DNA from: Pseudomonas kilonensis
Lineage (GTDB): Bacteria > Pseudomonadota > Gammaproteobacteria > Pseudomonadales > Pseudomonadaceae
Direction: 5' to 3'
DNA: 64,000 nucleotides
NCBI RefSeq assembly: GCF_001269885.1
Contig: NZ_LHVH01000010.1
Coordinates: forward strand, 1-64,000
Shown: piece after piece, positions 32,506-44,840 of the stretch
Layout: each line of letters starts with the position of its first letter
Position numbering within the stretch: position 1 is the stretch's first letter
Program-made: the position numbers and the translations under genes
Notes under the pieces: generated by a model
The model's input: the letters and a program-made list of their open reading frames with translations, nothing else
Told to the model about the DNA's origin: nothing
Database searches by the model: none

Positions 32506-32601
32506 GTGTATCTCCTTGAACGTAGGGTCTCGGTGCCGCTGGACAGTCGCGGCCAGGCCGAGTCGGTGGATGGCCCAGCGCAGCCGGGCCTATTCAAGTG
32601 A

Positions 32602-35465
<2,864 letters not shown>

Positions 35466-35469
<4 letters not shown>

Positions 35470-36137
35470 TGGTCCTCCAGAATCAAAACCACCAGATCCT
35501 TCGGACCATGAGCGCCATAGGCCAGGATTTGCTCGATGTCGGCGGTTTTCGACGGGCCCGATACCAGCAGGGCGTTGGTGGGCATGCCTTGGGCCCACTC
35601 GAATTCCTGCTGCACTTCATAGAAGTTGTCACGGATTTCGCTGGCCTTGAGCAGGGCGAAATGCACCGGTGGCACCAGGCTCATCAGTCGCGGCTCTTCC
35701 CGGGTTGGCCAGAGAATCAGGCTGCCGGTGGCGGCGATGGCGCCAAGGGTTCCGGTGAGGCTGGCGGGGGTGTCGTTGAACAACTCGGCCTTCCACTCTT
35801 CTACCGGGCGGTCGTAGGCCTTGAGGGTTGGCAGGTCCGGATGGTTCGCCCAGAACTGTGTGATTTTTTCCCCGTGCGCGGTGGTCGGGGCGATGAGCAG
35901 GCTCGGCAATTGACGGTCGCGCAGCAATTGCGCGAGCAGGGCCGGCCAGCCCTCGTTGGACGTCAGGTGGATTTCGGTGTGCACCGCTTCCATCAATTTG
36001 CGCAGTTGCGGGATGCGTTCCTCGGGCGCATAGCGGTAGGTCTGCGTCACCAGCTCGACGTCGAAGTTGTCGGCAACGGGCGTGGCGCCGGTCAGGCTTT
36101 TACGCAGCTTGGCGAGGATATTGTCCTTGGCGCTCAT
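35466..36137 (-). CDS. lutC: L-lactate utilisation protein LutC (LldG)
   Basis: Predicted 223-aa LUD-domain subunit of the LutABC iron-sulfur L-lactate oxidase. The 'TGTLGAIAATGSLILWPTREEPRLMSLVPPVHFALL' region and 'LLVSGPSKTADIEQILAYGAHGPKDLVVLILED' are the LUD hallmark blocks (TGS; SGPSKTADIE). No Fe-S motif is expected and none is present. The start overlaps the lutB stop (ATGA), and the stop overlaps dld. Together with LutA and LutB it replaces the flavin-type LldD, which is not in the window. Confidence 0.92.
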
Positions 36138-37591
36138 CGGCGGTCTCCCTGCTGGTTCAGGTGTTCGCGGGCCAGGTCATGCAATGAGCGGGCGGCGGGT
36201 TTGGGGGCGCTGTGGTTCTGGGTCCATGGGCCGATGTTGTTGGGCGTCAGGGCGCGCAGGCGCGTGGCGAGGAACCCGAACAGCCGATACAACCGTGGCG
36301 AACTGTTGAGCCGAGCCCAGGCATTCCAGATGAAGCGTTCCTTGGGCGAGTATTTGCTGCCCTGGCCGCGCATCACCTGATGGGGGCTGTCCGGCGCCTT
36401 GACGTTTTCTTCCCGCAGCCGCCGGAGCAAAGCCGGAATCGGAATCTTCACCGGACACACTTCACCGCAGGCACCGCACAGTGAAGACGCGCTCGGGTGG
36501 TCCGGCACCTTGGCCAGGCCGACCATGTGCGGCGTGATGATTTTTCCGATGGGTCCCGGGTAAACCTCGCCGTAGGCATGACCGCCGATTCGGGTATAGA
36601 CCGGGCAATGATTCATACACGCGCCGCAGCGGATGCAGTTCAGCGTCTGGCGCAGTTCGCTGTCGGCAAACGCCTGGCTGCGACCGTTGTCGAGCAGGAC
36701 CAGGTGGACTTCCTGGGGGCCGTCCAGTTCGTCGGCCTTGCGCGGGCCGGAGATCATGTTGACGTAGGTGGTGATGGGCTGGCCGAGGGCCGAACGGGTC
36801 AGCAGCGACAGCAGCGGCACGACGTCGCGCAGGTTCTCGACGACTTTTTCGATGCCGGTCACGGCAATGTGCACCGGCGGCACGGTGGTGGACATCCGCC
36901 CGTTGCCTTCGTTTTCCACCAGCAGCAGCGTGCCGGTTTCGGCGACGGCGAAGTTGACGCCGGAGACGCCGATGTCGGCCTCGAAGAATTTCTGCCGCAA
37001 TACCTTGCGACCGATCTGAATGAGTTGGTCAACGTCCTTGGTGTACTCCACGCCGAGTTTGTCGTGGAACAAGGACGCGACCTGACCGGCATTCTTGTGG
37101 ATCGCCGGCATAATGATGTGTGAAGGCTTCTCGTGGTCGAGCTGGACGATGTATTCCCCCATGTCGGACTCAAGACATTCAATGTCTCGAGCCTCGAGGA
37201 AATGGTTCATCTCCATCTCTTCGCTGACCATCGATTTGCCCTTGATCACTTGCCGCGCCTCGTGAGCGCGGATGATCGAGAGGACGATGCCGTTGGCTTC
37301 GTCCACCGTTTCCGCCCAGTGCACGTTCACACCGTTGCGGGTCAGGTTGCTTTCAAGTTGCTCGAGCAGGTCGGGCAGCTTCGATAACGCACGGGCGCGG
37401 ACGGCATTGCCCAGCACACGCAGGTGTTCTCTTTCGTGGGCATCGCTGAAGGACGTTGCCCGTTTGGTCATCAGTGAATCCATCGCGCTGCGAAAGTTGT
37501 TTCGCAGTTGCGTGTCGCCCAGGGCCTTGTGGGCCCGGGCGCGAAAATCTTCCTGCACCTCAACGGTCGGAATCAGCGTCGGCGTGCTCAT
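36134..37591 (-). CDS. lutB: L-lactate utilisation iron-sulfur protein LutB (LldF)
   Basis: Predicted 485 aa. N-terminal LUD domain (to about 300, with 'VSEEMEMNHFLEARDIECLESDMGEYIVQL' and 'GVSGVNFAVAETGTLLLVENEGNGRM') and two 4Fe-4S motifs: 'CIRCGACMNHCPVY' and 'CGACGEVCPVKIPIP'. A short DUF3390-like C-terminal region follows. It works with LutA and LutC in L-lactate oxidation. The starts and stops of lutA, lutB and lutC interlock with ATGA overlaps, showing one coupled operon. Confidence 0.93.
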   Translation of the reverse strand: MSTPTLIPTVEVQEDFRARAHKALGDTQLRNNFRSAMDSLMTKRATSFSDAHEREHLRVLGNAVRARALSKLPDLLEQLESNLTRNGVNVHWAETVDEANGIVLSIIRAHEARQVIKGKSMVSEEMEMNHFLEARDIECLESDMGEYIVQLDHEKPSHIIMPAIHKNAGQVASLFHDKLGVEYTKDVDQLIQIGRKVLRQKFFEADIGVSGVNFAVAETGTLLLVENEGNGRMSTTVPPVHIAVTGIEKVVENLRDVVPLLSLLTRSALGQPITTYVNMISGPRKADELDGPQEVHLVLLDNGRSQAFADSELRQTLNCIRCGACMNHCPVYTRIGGHAYGEVYPGPIGKIITPHMVGLAKVPDHPSASSLCGACGEVCPVKIPIPALLRRLREENVKAPDSPHQVMRGQGSKYSPKERFIWNAWARLNSSPRLYRLFGFLATRLRALTPNNIGPWTQNHSAPKPAARSLHDLAREHLNQQGDRR

Positions 37592-38412
37592 GCGACACCT
37601 CCGCTACGCTGCCAGAGGAAGCTCGCCAGGTGTTGGCCGCGTAACGCCTCCTGCTGTTTTTCCAGTGCGCCGTTGATGTTCATCAGGCAGCCACAATCGG
37701 CGCTGATGACCTTGTGCGCGCCGGATTCCTTCAGCGCTCGGGTCTTGTCGGCCACCATCGCGCCGGAAATATCCGGCATGCGAACGCTGAATGTCCCACC
37801 AAAACCACAGCATTCGCTTTCGTGGCTGTGTTCGACTCGCTCCACATTGCGCAACTGCGCCAACAACGCGCGGCCGTGCAGGTGGGTGTTCATTTCACGC
37901 CGTGCCGAGCAGGACGTGTGCAGCGCGACCTTCACTGGCTCACCGCTGTCGTTCAACTGCACCTTGCAGACAAACAGCAGGAATTCAGCCAACTCATAGG
38001 TCCGGGCCGCCAGGGCCTGGACCTGCTTGAGGGTTTGCGGCTCGTCCTTGAACAGGTCGGCGTAATGCTCGCGCAGCATGCCGGCGCAGGAGCCCGAGGG
38101 CACGACCACCGGATAGTCTTCGGCAAACAGGGCCAACTGCGCCCGTGCCACCGTCCGCGCCTGCTCGGTGTAGCCCGAGGTGTAGGCCGGTTGGCCGCAG
38201 CAACTTTGCCCTTGCGGGTAGTCCACCCGGATTCCTTCGCGCTCCAGCAGATGAATCGCATCCATCCCGGCTTCGGGATAGAACAGGTCCACCACGCAAG
38301 TGCCGAACAGGTAGACCCGTTGCGGTTTTTCGCTGGGGTACTGCCGAGGTTCGGGCAATGGCGGGGCGACACGGGTCGCGTTCGGCACGGCGTTGTAAAA
38401 AAGCTCGCTCAT
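37588..38412 (-). CDS. lutA: L-lactate utilisation protein LutA (LldE)
   Basis: Predicted 274-aa protein with two CCG (cysteine-rich) domains: 'GQSCCGQPAYTSGYTEQA' near residue 70 and 'SECCGFGGTFSVRMPDISGAM' near 200. Each pairs with upstream and downstream Cys to bind a noncubane Fe-S cluster. It is similar to the heterodisulfide-reductase-like subunit of LutABC. Its 5' end has about 26 extra residues rich in Pro before 'QRVYLFGTCVVDLFYPEAGMDAI', where the family domain starts. It is separated by a hairpin from lldP but is probably co-regulated with it by LldR. Confidence 0.92.
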   Translation of the reverse strand: MSELFYNAVPNATRVAPPLPEPRQYPSEKPQRVYLFGTCVVDLFYPEAGMDAIHLLEREGIRVDYPQGQSCCGQPAYTSGYTEQARTVARAQLALFAEDYPVVVPSGSCAGMLREHYADLFKDEPQTLKQVQALAARTYELAEFLLFVCKVQLNDSGEPVKVALHTSCSARREMNTHLHGRALLAQLRNVERVEHSHESECCGFGGTFSVRMPDISGAMVADKTRALKESGAHKVISADCGCLMNINGALEKQQEALRGQHLASFLWQRSGGVA

Positions 38413-38512
38413 CAGGCGTGTCTCCGGGTGGTCCCGGTTATCCGTCCGCTGAGGCTGCTGAATATAGCCAGGAAATCTTTCGGCAGCCTTGCAGACCCGG
38501 TTGTGAATAGCA

Positions 38513-38543
38513 GACGCCGAATCACGGTTCGGCGTCGGTTTTT
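38513..38543 (+). terminator. Hairpin between lldP and lutA
   Basis: GACGCCGAA (38513-38521), loop TCACGG, TTCGGCGTC (38528-38536), then GGTTTTT on the + strand. A 9-bp stem, strong enough to stall transcription. On the - strand, the direction of the operon, there is no T run, so it may modulate lutABC expression relative to lldP or protect the lldP transcript. Confidence 0.5.
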
Positions 38544-38562
38544 CCAGTATTACGTGTAGGAC

Positions 38563-40257
38563 TTAATGAACCAGCATGCCGGTAAACCAGTAGGCCTGGG
38601 CCAACGTGATCAGGCCGACAATCGTTGCAAAGAATAGGCTGTGTTTGAGGGTGAAACGGAACAGATCCGATTCTTTGCCCACCAGCCCGGTCGCGGCGCA
38701 GGCCACCGCGATCGATTGTGGCGAAATCATCTTGCCGGTCACGCCGCCGCTGGTATTGGCCGCCACCAGCAGGGTGTCGTTGACGCCTATCTGATGCGCG
38801 GTGGTGGCTTGCAGCGAGCCGAACAGCGCGTTGGACGAGGTATCGGAACCGGTCAGGAACACGCCCAGCCAACCAAGGAATGGCGAGAAGAACGGGAACG
38901 CCGCGCCCGTGCCCGCCAGGACCAGGGCCATGGTCGAGGACATGCCGGAGAAGTTGGTGACGAAGGCGAATGCCAGCACCATGCCAATGGAAAGAATGGG
39001 CCAGCGCAGTTCGTAGAAGGTCTCTTTTAAAGTGGTAAGACCAGTTTTAATGTTGATCTTGAGCACCAGCATCGAGATCAGTGCCGAGAAGAAAATCGCC
39101 GTGCCGGTGGCGGAAATCGGGTCAAGCTTGAACACGGCCGGAATCGCCGTCGGGTTGACGACGATTGGCGCGACCTTGATCACCATCTGGTCCAGATGCG
39201 GGATGGCGAAGTTGAACACCCAGCCGTACATCGAGCCGCCAGCGGCGAACATCGCCTTGAACGGCTTGAGGGTCCAGATCGTCACCAGCACGGTAAGAAT
39301 CAGGAACGGCGACCAGGCCTTGATGATTTCCCCCAGGCTGTAGGGCGAGGCCACGGTGCTACGAGGCTGGCCGAAGCCGCCGGCGCTGGCGGTGATGGCT
39401 GCGCTGGAAGTGGCGCCGGCAATCTGGGCGCCTGCGGTGCGCTTGGGTTGCCAGACTTTCAGGAACAACGTCAGGGAAACCAGGCTGGCCAGGGCCGAGG
39501 TGATGTCCGGCAGTTCCGGGCCGATGAAGTTGGACGTGAAGTATTGGGTGATGGCGAAGCTCAAACCTGCCACCAGTGCAGCTGGCCAGGTTTCCCGCAC
39601 ACCGCGCAGGCCGTCCATCATGAACACCAGCCAGAACGGCACGAACAACGACAGCAAGGGCAGTTGGCGGCCGGTCATGGCGCCGATCTTGAAGGCGTCG
39701 ATTCCGGTGACCTGGCCGGCCACGATAATCGGAATGCCCAGCGCGCCGAACGCCACTGGGGCGGTGTTGGCGATCAGGCACAGGCCGGCGGCGTACAGGG
39801 GGTTGAAGCCCAGGCCGACCAGCAGGGCGGCAGTAATCGCCACCGGTGCGCCGAAACCGGCGGCACCTTCCAGGAATGCGCCGAAGCAGAAGCCGATCAG
39901 CAGCACTTGCAGACGCTGGTCATCGGTAATCGACAGCACCGAGCTGCGAATCACCTCGAACTGGCCGCTCTTGACCGTCAGTTTGTAGAGGAATACGGCG
40001 GCGACGATGATCCAGGCGATGGGCCACAGGCCATAGGCAAAGCCATAGCCGGCGGCGGCAAAGGCCATGTCTGCCGGCATCTGGAACGCGAAGATCGCCA
40101 CGGCAATCGCCAGCGCCAGGGTGATGCTGCCGGCCACATGCCCCTTGAGGCGAAACACCGCCAGGGCCAGGAAGAAAAATACGATGGGAATAACGGCCGC
40201 GAGGGCGGACAAGCCGAGGCTGCCGAGCGGGCTGTAGAGCTGTTGCCAGGTTTGCAT
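38563..40257 (-). CDS. lldP: L-lactate permease LldP (LctP family)
   Basis: Predicted 564-aa inner-membrane lactate:H+ symporter with about 13 helices. The family blocks '[51 protein letters not shown]' and '[16 protein letters not shown]' are intact, as is the end '[34 protein letters not shown]'. First gene of the lactate operon. Upstream on the - strand is an AACAACAA site (40275-40282) near the ribosome site, a likely Crc/Hfq target, and further up a perfect LldR-type operator. Confidence 0.94.
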   Translation of the reverse strand: MQTWQQLYSPLGSLGLSALAAVIPIVFFFLALAVFRLKGHVAGSITLALAIAVAIFAFQMPADMAFAAAGYGFAYGLWPIAWIIVAAVFLYKLTVKSGQFEVIRSSVLSITDDQRLQVLLIGFCFGAFLEGAAGFGAPVAITAALLVGLGFNPLYAAGLCLIANTAPVAFGALGIPIIVAGQVTGIDAFKIGAMTGRQLPLLSLFVPFWLVFMMDGLRGVRETWPAALVAGLSFAITQYFTSNFIGPELPDITSALASLVSLTLFLKVWQPKRTAGAQIAGATSSAAITASAGGFGQPRSTVASPYSLGEIIKAWSPFLILTVLVTIWTLKPFKAMFAAGGSMYGWVFNFAIPHLDQMVIKVAPIVVNPTAIPAVFKLDPISATGTAIFFSALISMLVLKINIKTGLTTLKETFYELRWPILSIGMVLAFAFVTNFSGMSSTMALVLAGTGAAFPFFSPFLGWLGVFLTGSDTSSNALFGSLQATTAHQIGVNDTLLVAANTSGGVTGKMISPQSIAVACAATGLVGKESDLFRFTLKHSLFFATIVGLITLAQAYWFTGMLVH

Positions 40258-40274
40258 AATGGGTGGGCCCCTAA

Positions 40275-40282
40275 TTGTTGTT
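40275..40282 (-). promoter_or_regulatory. Candidate Crc/Hfq (CA) site before lldP
   Basis: AACAACAA on the - strand, an exact AANAANAA motif, 18 bases upstream of the lldP ATG. In Pseudomonas, Crc with Hfq represses carbon-source genes at such motifs near the ribosome site. The role here is inferred from motif and place. Confidence 0.5.
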
Positions 40283-40310
40283 GGTCAGGCACTGGTCAGC
40301 GGTTTTGGGC

Positions 40311-40327
40311 AATTGGTAATACCAATT
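40311..40327. promoter_or_regulatory. LldR operator
   Basis: AATTGGTAATACCAATT, a perfect 17-bp palindrome between the divergent lldP and lldR genes. It matches the (A)ATTGGTnnTACCAATT type of site recognised by GntR/FCD-family lactate regulators of the LldR/PdhR group. Confidence 0.8.
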
Positions 40328-40520
40328 TACAAGCGCTGTTGGCTAGGGTAAAAGCCTTGGTTGTCGTGTGTCAATTTGCCGCCCTGAAACTTTCGTCGAA
40401 TAAGCGGTGCAGAGGGCATCTGATCCGGTGGTGAAAACAGCTTTTGATGGGTGTGGACAAGGCCCGGATGGGCCAGAATAGAGAGCCCGGCGAGCCGTCG
40501 GGATCGTGGAGAATTGAGTT

Positions 40521-41288
40521 ATGGGGTTTGATCAGATTCGTCAGCGCCGTTTGTCTGACGATATTGTCGAGCGGCTTGAAGGCATGATCCTTGAGGGCAC
40601 GCTCAAGTCCGGTGAGCGGTTGCCTGCCGAGCGGACCCTGGCTGAGCAGTTCGGCGTGTCACGCCCTTCGTTGCGCGAGGCGATCCAGAAACTGGCGGCC
40701 AAAGGCTTGTTGGTCAGTCGTCAGGGCGGCGGCAACTATGTGGTGGAGTCGCTGGGCTCGACGTTCAGTGATCCGCTGCTGCAGCTCTTGGAAAGCAATC
40801 CCGAGGCGCAGCGTGACTTGTTGGAGTTCCGTCACACCCTGGAAGCGTCCTGCGCTTATTACGCGGCATTGCGGGCTACGGAGGTGGATCGCGAGCGGCT
40901 GACGGCGGCCTTCGACGAGCTCCAGGATTGTTACTCGCGCCACGACGAGATAAGCCGGGCGGAGGAGGGCGCGGCGGATGCCCGGTTTCATCTGGCGATC
41001 GCCGAGGCCAGTCATAACGCGGTGTTGCTGCACACCATCCGCGGCTTGTTCGACCTGCTCAAGCGCAACGTCGTCACCAACATCGGCGGCATGTACAAGC
41101 AGCGCAGTGAAACTCGCGACATGCTGATCAGCCAGCACCGAGAGCTGTACCAAGCCATCATGGACGGGCACGCCGAACAGGCGCGGGAAGTGTCCAGCCG
41201 GCATATCTTGTATGTGCAGGAAGTCTTGGAGGAGGTGCGTCAGGAAGTGCAGCGCGTGGCGCGGGCGGAACGGCGTAAAGGCATGTAG
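40521..41288 (+). CDS. lldR: GntR/FCD-family lactate-responsive regulator LldR
   Basis: Predicted 255 aa. The N-terminal GntR winged helix (residues about 10-75) contains 'GERLPAERTLAEQFGVSRPSLREAIQKLAAKGLL'. The C-terminal FCD domain (residues about 95-235) includes the metal-ligand pattern D...H ('DARFHLAIAEASHN') and 'HRELYQAIMDGHAEQAREVSSRH'. It represses or activates the divergent lldP-lutABC-dld operon in response to lactate. The palindrome at 40311-40327 lies 194 bases before its start. It is divergent from lldP, and is followed at once by a REP doublet. Confidence 0.92.
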   Translation: MGFDQIRQRRLSDDIVERLEGMILEGTLKSGERLPAERTLAEQFGVSRPSLREAIQKLAAKGLLVSRQGGGNYVVESLGSTFSDPLLQLLESNPEAQRDLLEFRHTLEASCAYYAALRATEVDRERLTAAFDELQDCYSRHDEISRAEEGAADARFHLAIAEASHNAVLLHTIRGLFDLLKRNVVTNIGGMYKQRSETRDMLISQHRELYQAIMDGHAEQAREVSSRHILYVQEVLEEVRQEVQRVARAERRKGM

Positions 41289-41298
41289 CGCACGAACC

Positions 41299-41390
41299 CT
41301 GTGGGAGCGAGCCTGCTCGCGATAGCGGTCTGTCTGACACATCAATGCCGGATGTGTCGACGCCATCGCGAGCAAGCTCGGCTCCCACAG
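41299..41390. repeat. REP doublet (REPIN)
   Basis: CTGTGGGAGCGAGCCTGCTC... at 41299 and the inverted copy ...GAGCAAGCTCGGCTCCCACAG ending at 41390 flank a 40-base spacer. The GTGGGAGC core and the inner GCTCGCGAT/ATCGCGAGC arms are the typical Pseudomonas REP doublet. It sits in the lldR-smpB intergenic region, between convergent genes, as REPINs often do. Confidence 0.9.
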
Positions 41391-41401
41391 TTGATCCCGG
41401 G

Positions 41402-41884
41402 CTAGTCTTCCTTGCCCTTGTTGCGCACCGCGCGCTGCAGTTCGCGGCCGGCATCGCGTTCGCGTTCGGTGTCGCGCTTGTCGTATTCCTTCTTGCCCTT
41501 GCCCAGGGCAATTTCGCACTTGATCAAGTGCTTGCTCCAGTACAACGACGTGCAGACGCAGGTGTAACCCTTCTGTTGCACGGAGGCGAAGAGTTTTTCC
41601 AGCTCGCGTTTGTTGAGCAGCAGCTTGCGCGAGCGCGTCGGGTCGGCGATCACGTGGGTGCTGGCGGTGGTCAGCGGCGTGAAATGACTGCCCAGCAGCC
41701 AGGCCTCGCCGTCCTTGAGCAGCACGTAGCTGTCGACCAGTTGCGCCTTGCCGGCACGCAGACTCTTTACTTCCCAGCCGGCCAGGACCATGCCAGCCTC
41801 GAAACGCTGTTCGATGAAGTAATCGTGTCGCGCCTTTTTATTTTGCGCGATGGTCCCTGTGGGGTGTTTCTTCTGTTTAGCCAT
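41402..41884 (-). CDS. smpB: SsrA-binding protein SmpB
   Basis: Predicted 160-aa RNA-binding protein that delivers tmRNA to stalled ribosomes. The frame is open to 42070, but the ATG at 41884 ([25 protein letters not shown]) is the conserved start. '[17 protein letters not shown]', 'GSHFTPL' and '[19 protein letters not shown]' (the basic C-terminal tail that enters the mRNA channel) are family hallmarks. ssrA is about 9 kb to the left. It is convergent with lldR across the REPIN. Confidence 0.95.
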   Translation of the reverse strand: MAKQKKHPTGTIAQNKKARHDYFIEQRFEAGMVLAGWEVKSLRAGKAQLVDSYVLLKDGEAWLLGSHFTPLTTASTHVIADPTRSRKLLLNKRELEKLFASVQQKGYTCVCTSLYWSKHLIKCEIALGKGKKEYDKRDTERERDAGRELQRAVRNKGKED

Positions 41885-42002
41885 AGGGGCGGCATTATAG
41901 GCAGTTGCGTGCGTGTCGGCTACGGTGAAGCTGCGTGCTTGAGCACGTTGAGTGAATCCCGGACAATGCGGCCTCTTTTTCGAACGCTTGGGCGTGATCA
42001 CG

Positions 42003-43406
42003 ATGTCGACAGACAAGGTTTCTGTCCACGGCAGTTGGGCTAGCCGCTGGGTCTTCATACTCGCGGCCACCGGTTCCGCCGTGGGGCTGGGCAGTATCTG
42101 GAAATTCCCCTACATGGTCGGCGTCTACGGTGGCGGTGCCTTCGTATTGATGTTCCTGGCGTGCATTGCGCTCATCGGCGCGCCGGTGATGCTGGCCGAA
42201 ACCCTGATCGGTCGTCGTGCCCGGCAAAGCCCGGCCAATGCCCTGAAGGTGCTGGCGGTGGAAGCAGGGCATTCGCCCAAGTGGTCGTGGGGCGCCTTCG
42301 CCGGAATGATCACGGCGCTGTTGATCCTGTCTTTCTATAGCGTGGTCGGTGGCTGGTCGCTGGACTACATCATCGACATGGGCCGCGGGGATTTCCAAGG
42401 GGCCACGCCGGATCAGGTGGGCGCCTACTTCGGCAATGTGATCGCCGATCCCTGGCGGCTGACCCTCTGGCACACGATCTTCATGGTGCTCTCGGCGGTG
42501 GTGATTGCCCGGGGCGTGGTGGCCGGGCTTGAGCGCAGCCTGCGGATCATGATGCCGTTGCTGTTCGTGATGATCCTGGTGTTGCTGGGCTACAGCATGA
42601 CCACCGGACACTTCATGGAAGGCGTGCATTTCATGTTCGACTTCCAGCCGGAGAAAGTCCTCGACGGCCTGCTGCCGGCCATGGGGCATGCGTTTTTTTC
42701 GCTGAGCGTCGGCGTGGGATCGATCATGATCTACGGCGCCTACATGCCCAAGAACGCCTCCCTGACCCGGACTGTCTTCGGCGTCGCGCTGCTGGACACC
42801 TTCGTGTCGCTGCTGGCGGGTGTGGCATTGTTTCCGATTGTGTTCGCGGCCGGCCTGAACCCCAGCGAAGGGCCGGGGTTGATGTTTGTCAGCCTGCCCT
42901 TTGCCTTCGGCAGCATGGCCTTCGGTCAAGTGATGGGCGTGGTGTTTTTCCTCCTGGTGGCCATCGCGGCCTGGAGTTCGGCCATCTCCCTGTTGGAGCC
43001 CATGGTGGCTTACCTGGTTGAACGGACCCGGCTCAGCCGCGCCTGGGTAACCTTCTGGTTGGCCTTCACCTGCTGGTTTGTCGGCCTGGGTACGGTGTTT
43101 TCCTTCAATATATGGAAGCAGGCGAAGTTTTTCGTGAACGAAGACGGGCTGTTCCATCTCTACCAGTGGGGCGCAACCGGAGGGCTGGATTTCTTCGGCG
43201 TGATTGATTTCTTCACCTCGCGGATCATGCTGCCATTGGGTGGTTTGTGTTTCGTAGTGTTTGCAGGATGGATCATGGGGCGTGAAGCGGTGCGTGATGA
43301 ATTGTCGCTGCGCAGCCCGGTATTGTTTGGTTTGAGCCTGTTCTTGATGCGCTACGTGGCGCCCATTGGCATTCTTGTAGTGTTTGCCGCCCAGCTGTGG
43401 AAGTGA
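42003..43406 (+). CDS. Sodium-dependent transporter of the NSS (SNF) family
   Basis: Predicted 467-aa inner-membrane protein with about 11-12 helices. The first helix carries the sodium-site sequence '[28 protein letters not shown]', diagnostic of the neurotransmitter:sodium symporter family. '[15 protein letters not shown]' and '[18 protein letters not shown]' follow. The ATG at 42003 is chosen because the N-terminus [18 protein letters not shown] precedes the first helix normally; the ribosome site is weak. The substrate is probably an amino acid, unknown. Seven bases separate its stop from the ratA start. Confidence 0.9.
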   Translation: MSTDKVSVHGSWASRWVFILAATGSAVGLGSIWKFPYMVGVYGGGAFVLMFLACIALIGAPVMLAETLIGRRARQSPANALKVLAVEAGHSPKWSWGAFAGMITALLILSFYSVVGGWSLDYIIDMGRGDFQGATPDQVGAYFGNVIADPWRLTLWHTIFMVLSAVVIARGVVAGLERSLRIMMPLLFVMILVLLGYSMTTGHFMEGVHFMFDFQPEKVLDGLLPAMGHAFFSLSVGVGSIMIYGAYMPKNASLTRTVFGVALLDTFVSLLAGVALFPIVFAAGLNPSEGPGLMFVSLPFAFGSMAFGQVMGVVFFLLVAIAAWSSAISLLEPMVAYLVERTRLSRAWVTFWLAFTCWFVGLGTVFSFNIWKQAKFFVNEDGLFHLYQWGATGGLDFFGVIDFFTSRIMLPLGGLCFVVFAGWIMGREAVRDELSLRSPVLFGLSLFLMRYVAPIGILVVFAAQLWK

Positions 43407-43413
43407 CGCTTAC

Positions 43414-43857
43414 ATGACGACACATATTCAACGCTCGGCCTTGCTGCCCTACCCGGCGCAGGCGCTGTATGACCTGGTCAACGATGTGGCGAGCTACCCG
43501 GAGTTTTTGCCGTGGTGCTCGTCGGCCGAGGTGCTGGAGAGCTCTGAAACCCATATGCGCGCCAGCCTCAACATTGCCAAGAGTGGCTTGAGCCAGCGCT
43601 TCGTCACACGCAATACGCTGGTGCCGGGGCATTCCATCGAGATGAACCTGGAAGAAGGGCCTTTCAATCAGCTCCACGGTGTCTGGGTGTTCAAGCCGTT
43701 GGGTGAAAAGGCCTGCAAGATCAGCCTGGACCTGTCGTTCGACTACGCCGGCCCACTGGTGCGGGCGACGTTGGGGCCGCTGTTCAATCAGGCTGCCAAT
43801 ACCCTGGTCGACGCGTTCTGCCAGCGGGCCAAGCAGAATGCAGAGCTCAAGCGTTGA
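43414..43857 (+). CDS. ratA: RatA/COQ10-type START domain protein
   Basis: Predicted 147 aa of the polyketide cyclase/START fold. 'YPAQALYDLVNDVASYPEFLPWCSSAEVLE' and 'VFKPLGEKACKISLDLSFDYAGPLVRATLGPLFNQAANTLVDAFCQRA' are the usual blocks. In E. coli the homologue was described as a toxin (RatA) that hinders 70S assembly, but it is related to the ubiquinone chaperone Coq10, which may be its main role. Start ATG at 43414. Next to smpB and rnfH, the usual neighbourhood. The stop overlaps the following gene. Confidence 0.9.
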   Translation: MTTHIQRSALLPYPAQALYDLVNDVASYPEFLPWCSSAEVLESSETHMRASLNIAKSGLSQRFVTRNTLVPGHSIEMNLEEGPFNQLHGVWVFKPLGEKACKISLDLSFDYAGPLVRATLGPLFNQAANTLVDAFCQRAKQNAELKR

Positions 43858-44156
43858 TTGAGATAGAAGTGGTGTATGCCTCGGTGGAGCGTCAGGTCTT
43901 GCGCGCATGCGTGGTGCAGGAAGGCACCAGTGTTCGCGCAGCGCTGATGGCCTCGGGGATTGCCGATGCATTCCCGGAGCTGGACCTGGCGACTTGCCCG
44001 GTGGGGATTTTTGGCAAGCAGGTTGCCGATCCAGAGCGCCAGGTGGTGCAGGCGGCTGATCGACTGGAGATTTATCGCCCGTTGTTGGCCGATCCGAAGG
44101 AAATTCGGCGCCTGCGCGCGGCCAAGGCTGCCCAGGCGCGCCAATCGGAGCAATAA
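43854..44156 (+). CDS. rnfH: RnfH-family (UPF0125) protein
   Basis: Predicted 100-aa ubiquitin-like beta-grasp protein (MIEIEVVYASVERQVLRACVVQEGTSVRAALMASGI...). No ATG is available; the start is a TTG at 43854 that overlaps the ratA stop. 'YRPLLADPKEIRRLRAAKAA' is the family end block. The function is not settled. It forms an operon with ratA (the RatAB arrangement), and a strong terminator follows 23 bases after its stop. Confidence 0.88.
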   Translation: MIEIEVVYASVERQVLRACVVQEGTSVRAALMASGIADAFPELDLATCPVGIFGKQVADPERQVVQAADRLEIYRPLLADPKEIRRLRAAKAAQARQSEQ

Positions 44157-44178
44157 CCTGGCCGCAATGGCAGGCGAT

Positions 44179-44204
44179 AAAAAACCCGGCATGCCGGGTT
44201 TTTT
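44179..44204. terminator. Bidirectional terminator rnfH / bamE
   Basis: AAAAAA-CCCGGCATGCCGGG-TTTTTT: a palindromic stem with A and T runs on both sides, serving the convergent rnfH and bamE genes. Confidence 0.92.
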
Positions 44205-44215
44205 ATTGTCGCGAT

Positions 44216-44743
44216 TTATTGCGGCGAGGTGTCCAGAGGCTCTGGCGTCGGGACGGGTACAGTCTCGACCTGGTCCACGTCCTTCTGGATCTGGTCCTGC
44301 AACGAACCTGGCTTGGCCGGTTTTTCCGGTTTTGGCTGTTCGGCATTCTGGGCCGGGTCGGTCACGGTGGTGCCGCTGTCCTTGCCCATGATGGCCTCGT
44401 CGCGGCTCACGCCAGGCATGAAATCGCCCGAGAGGCTGACGAGTTGGTCGTCAGGGCTGAAGATAACGCTGATGCGTTCCTGCTGGCGCTCACCGCCGCC
44501 TGGCTGCAAGCTGTACAGGTAATCCCAGCGATCGGCATGGAACGTGTCGGTCAGCAGGGGGTTGCCCATGATAAACCGTACTTGCCGGCGGGTCATTCCC
44601 GGGCGTAACTGGTCTATCATGTCCTGCGTGACGACATTGCCCTGCTGGATGTCGATTTTGTAAACCCCGGGGAATGAACAACCGGCGAGTGCGAGCAGTC
44701 CCACAAAGGTGAAACTGGTTAGCAAGAGCTTGGTGTTTTGCAT
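44216..44743 (-). CDS. bamE: Outer membrane assembly lipoprotein BamE (OmlA)
   Basis: Predicted 175-aa lipoprotein. The signal peptide ends in the lipobox LALA-GC, so Cys22 would be lipidated. SmpA/OmlA domain (about 28-115): '[46 protein letters not shown]'. A flexible Pro/Glu/Asp-rich tail ends the protein, longer than in E. coli BamE, as in other pseudomonads. It is part of the BAM complex that inserts outer-membrane proteins. It is divergent from fur with about 97 bases between, the standard Pseudomonas arrangement (omlA-fur). Confidence 0.95.
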   Translation of the reverse strand: MQNTKLLLTSFTFVGLLALAGCSFPGVYKIDIQQGNVVTQDMIDQLRPGMTRRQVRFIMGNPLLTDTFHADRWDYLYSLQPGGGERQQERISVIFSPDDQLVSLSGDFMPGVSRDEAIMGKDSGTTVTDPAQNAEQPKPEKPAKPGSLQDQIQKDVDQVETVPVPTPEPLDTSPQ

Positions 44744-44840
44744 CGGTGGGCGACTTCCACTATCTTGGCTGGGACAACGTAAACGCCGATCATACCCGCA
44801 TTAAGAGAAGCTGCGAAGCAGCATCGCGAGAAAGCTGACC

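Noticed and set aside
39196..40434. 412-codon + frame opposite lldP, rich in Gly, Gln and His
   Set aside because: Composition is what the reverse complement of a membrane protein gene gives in GC-rich DNA; lldP is unambiguous.
41895..43157. 420-codon - frame opposite the NSS transporter
   Set aside because: His/Gln-rich antisense shadow; no ribosome site or family feature.
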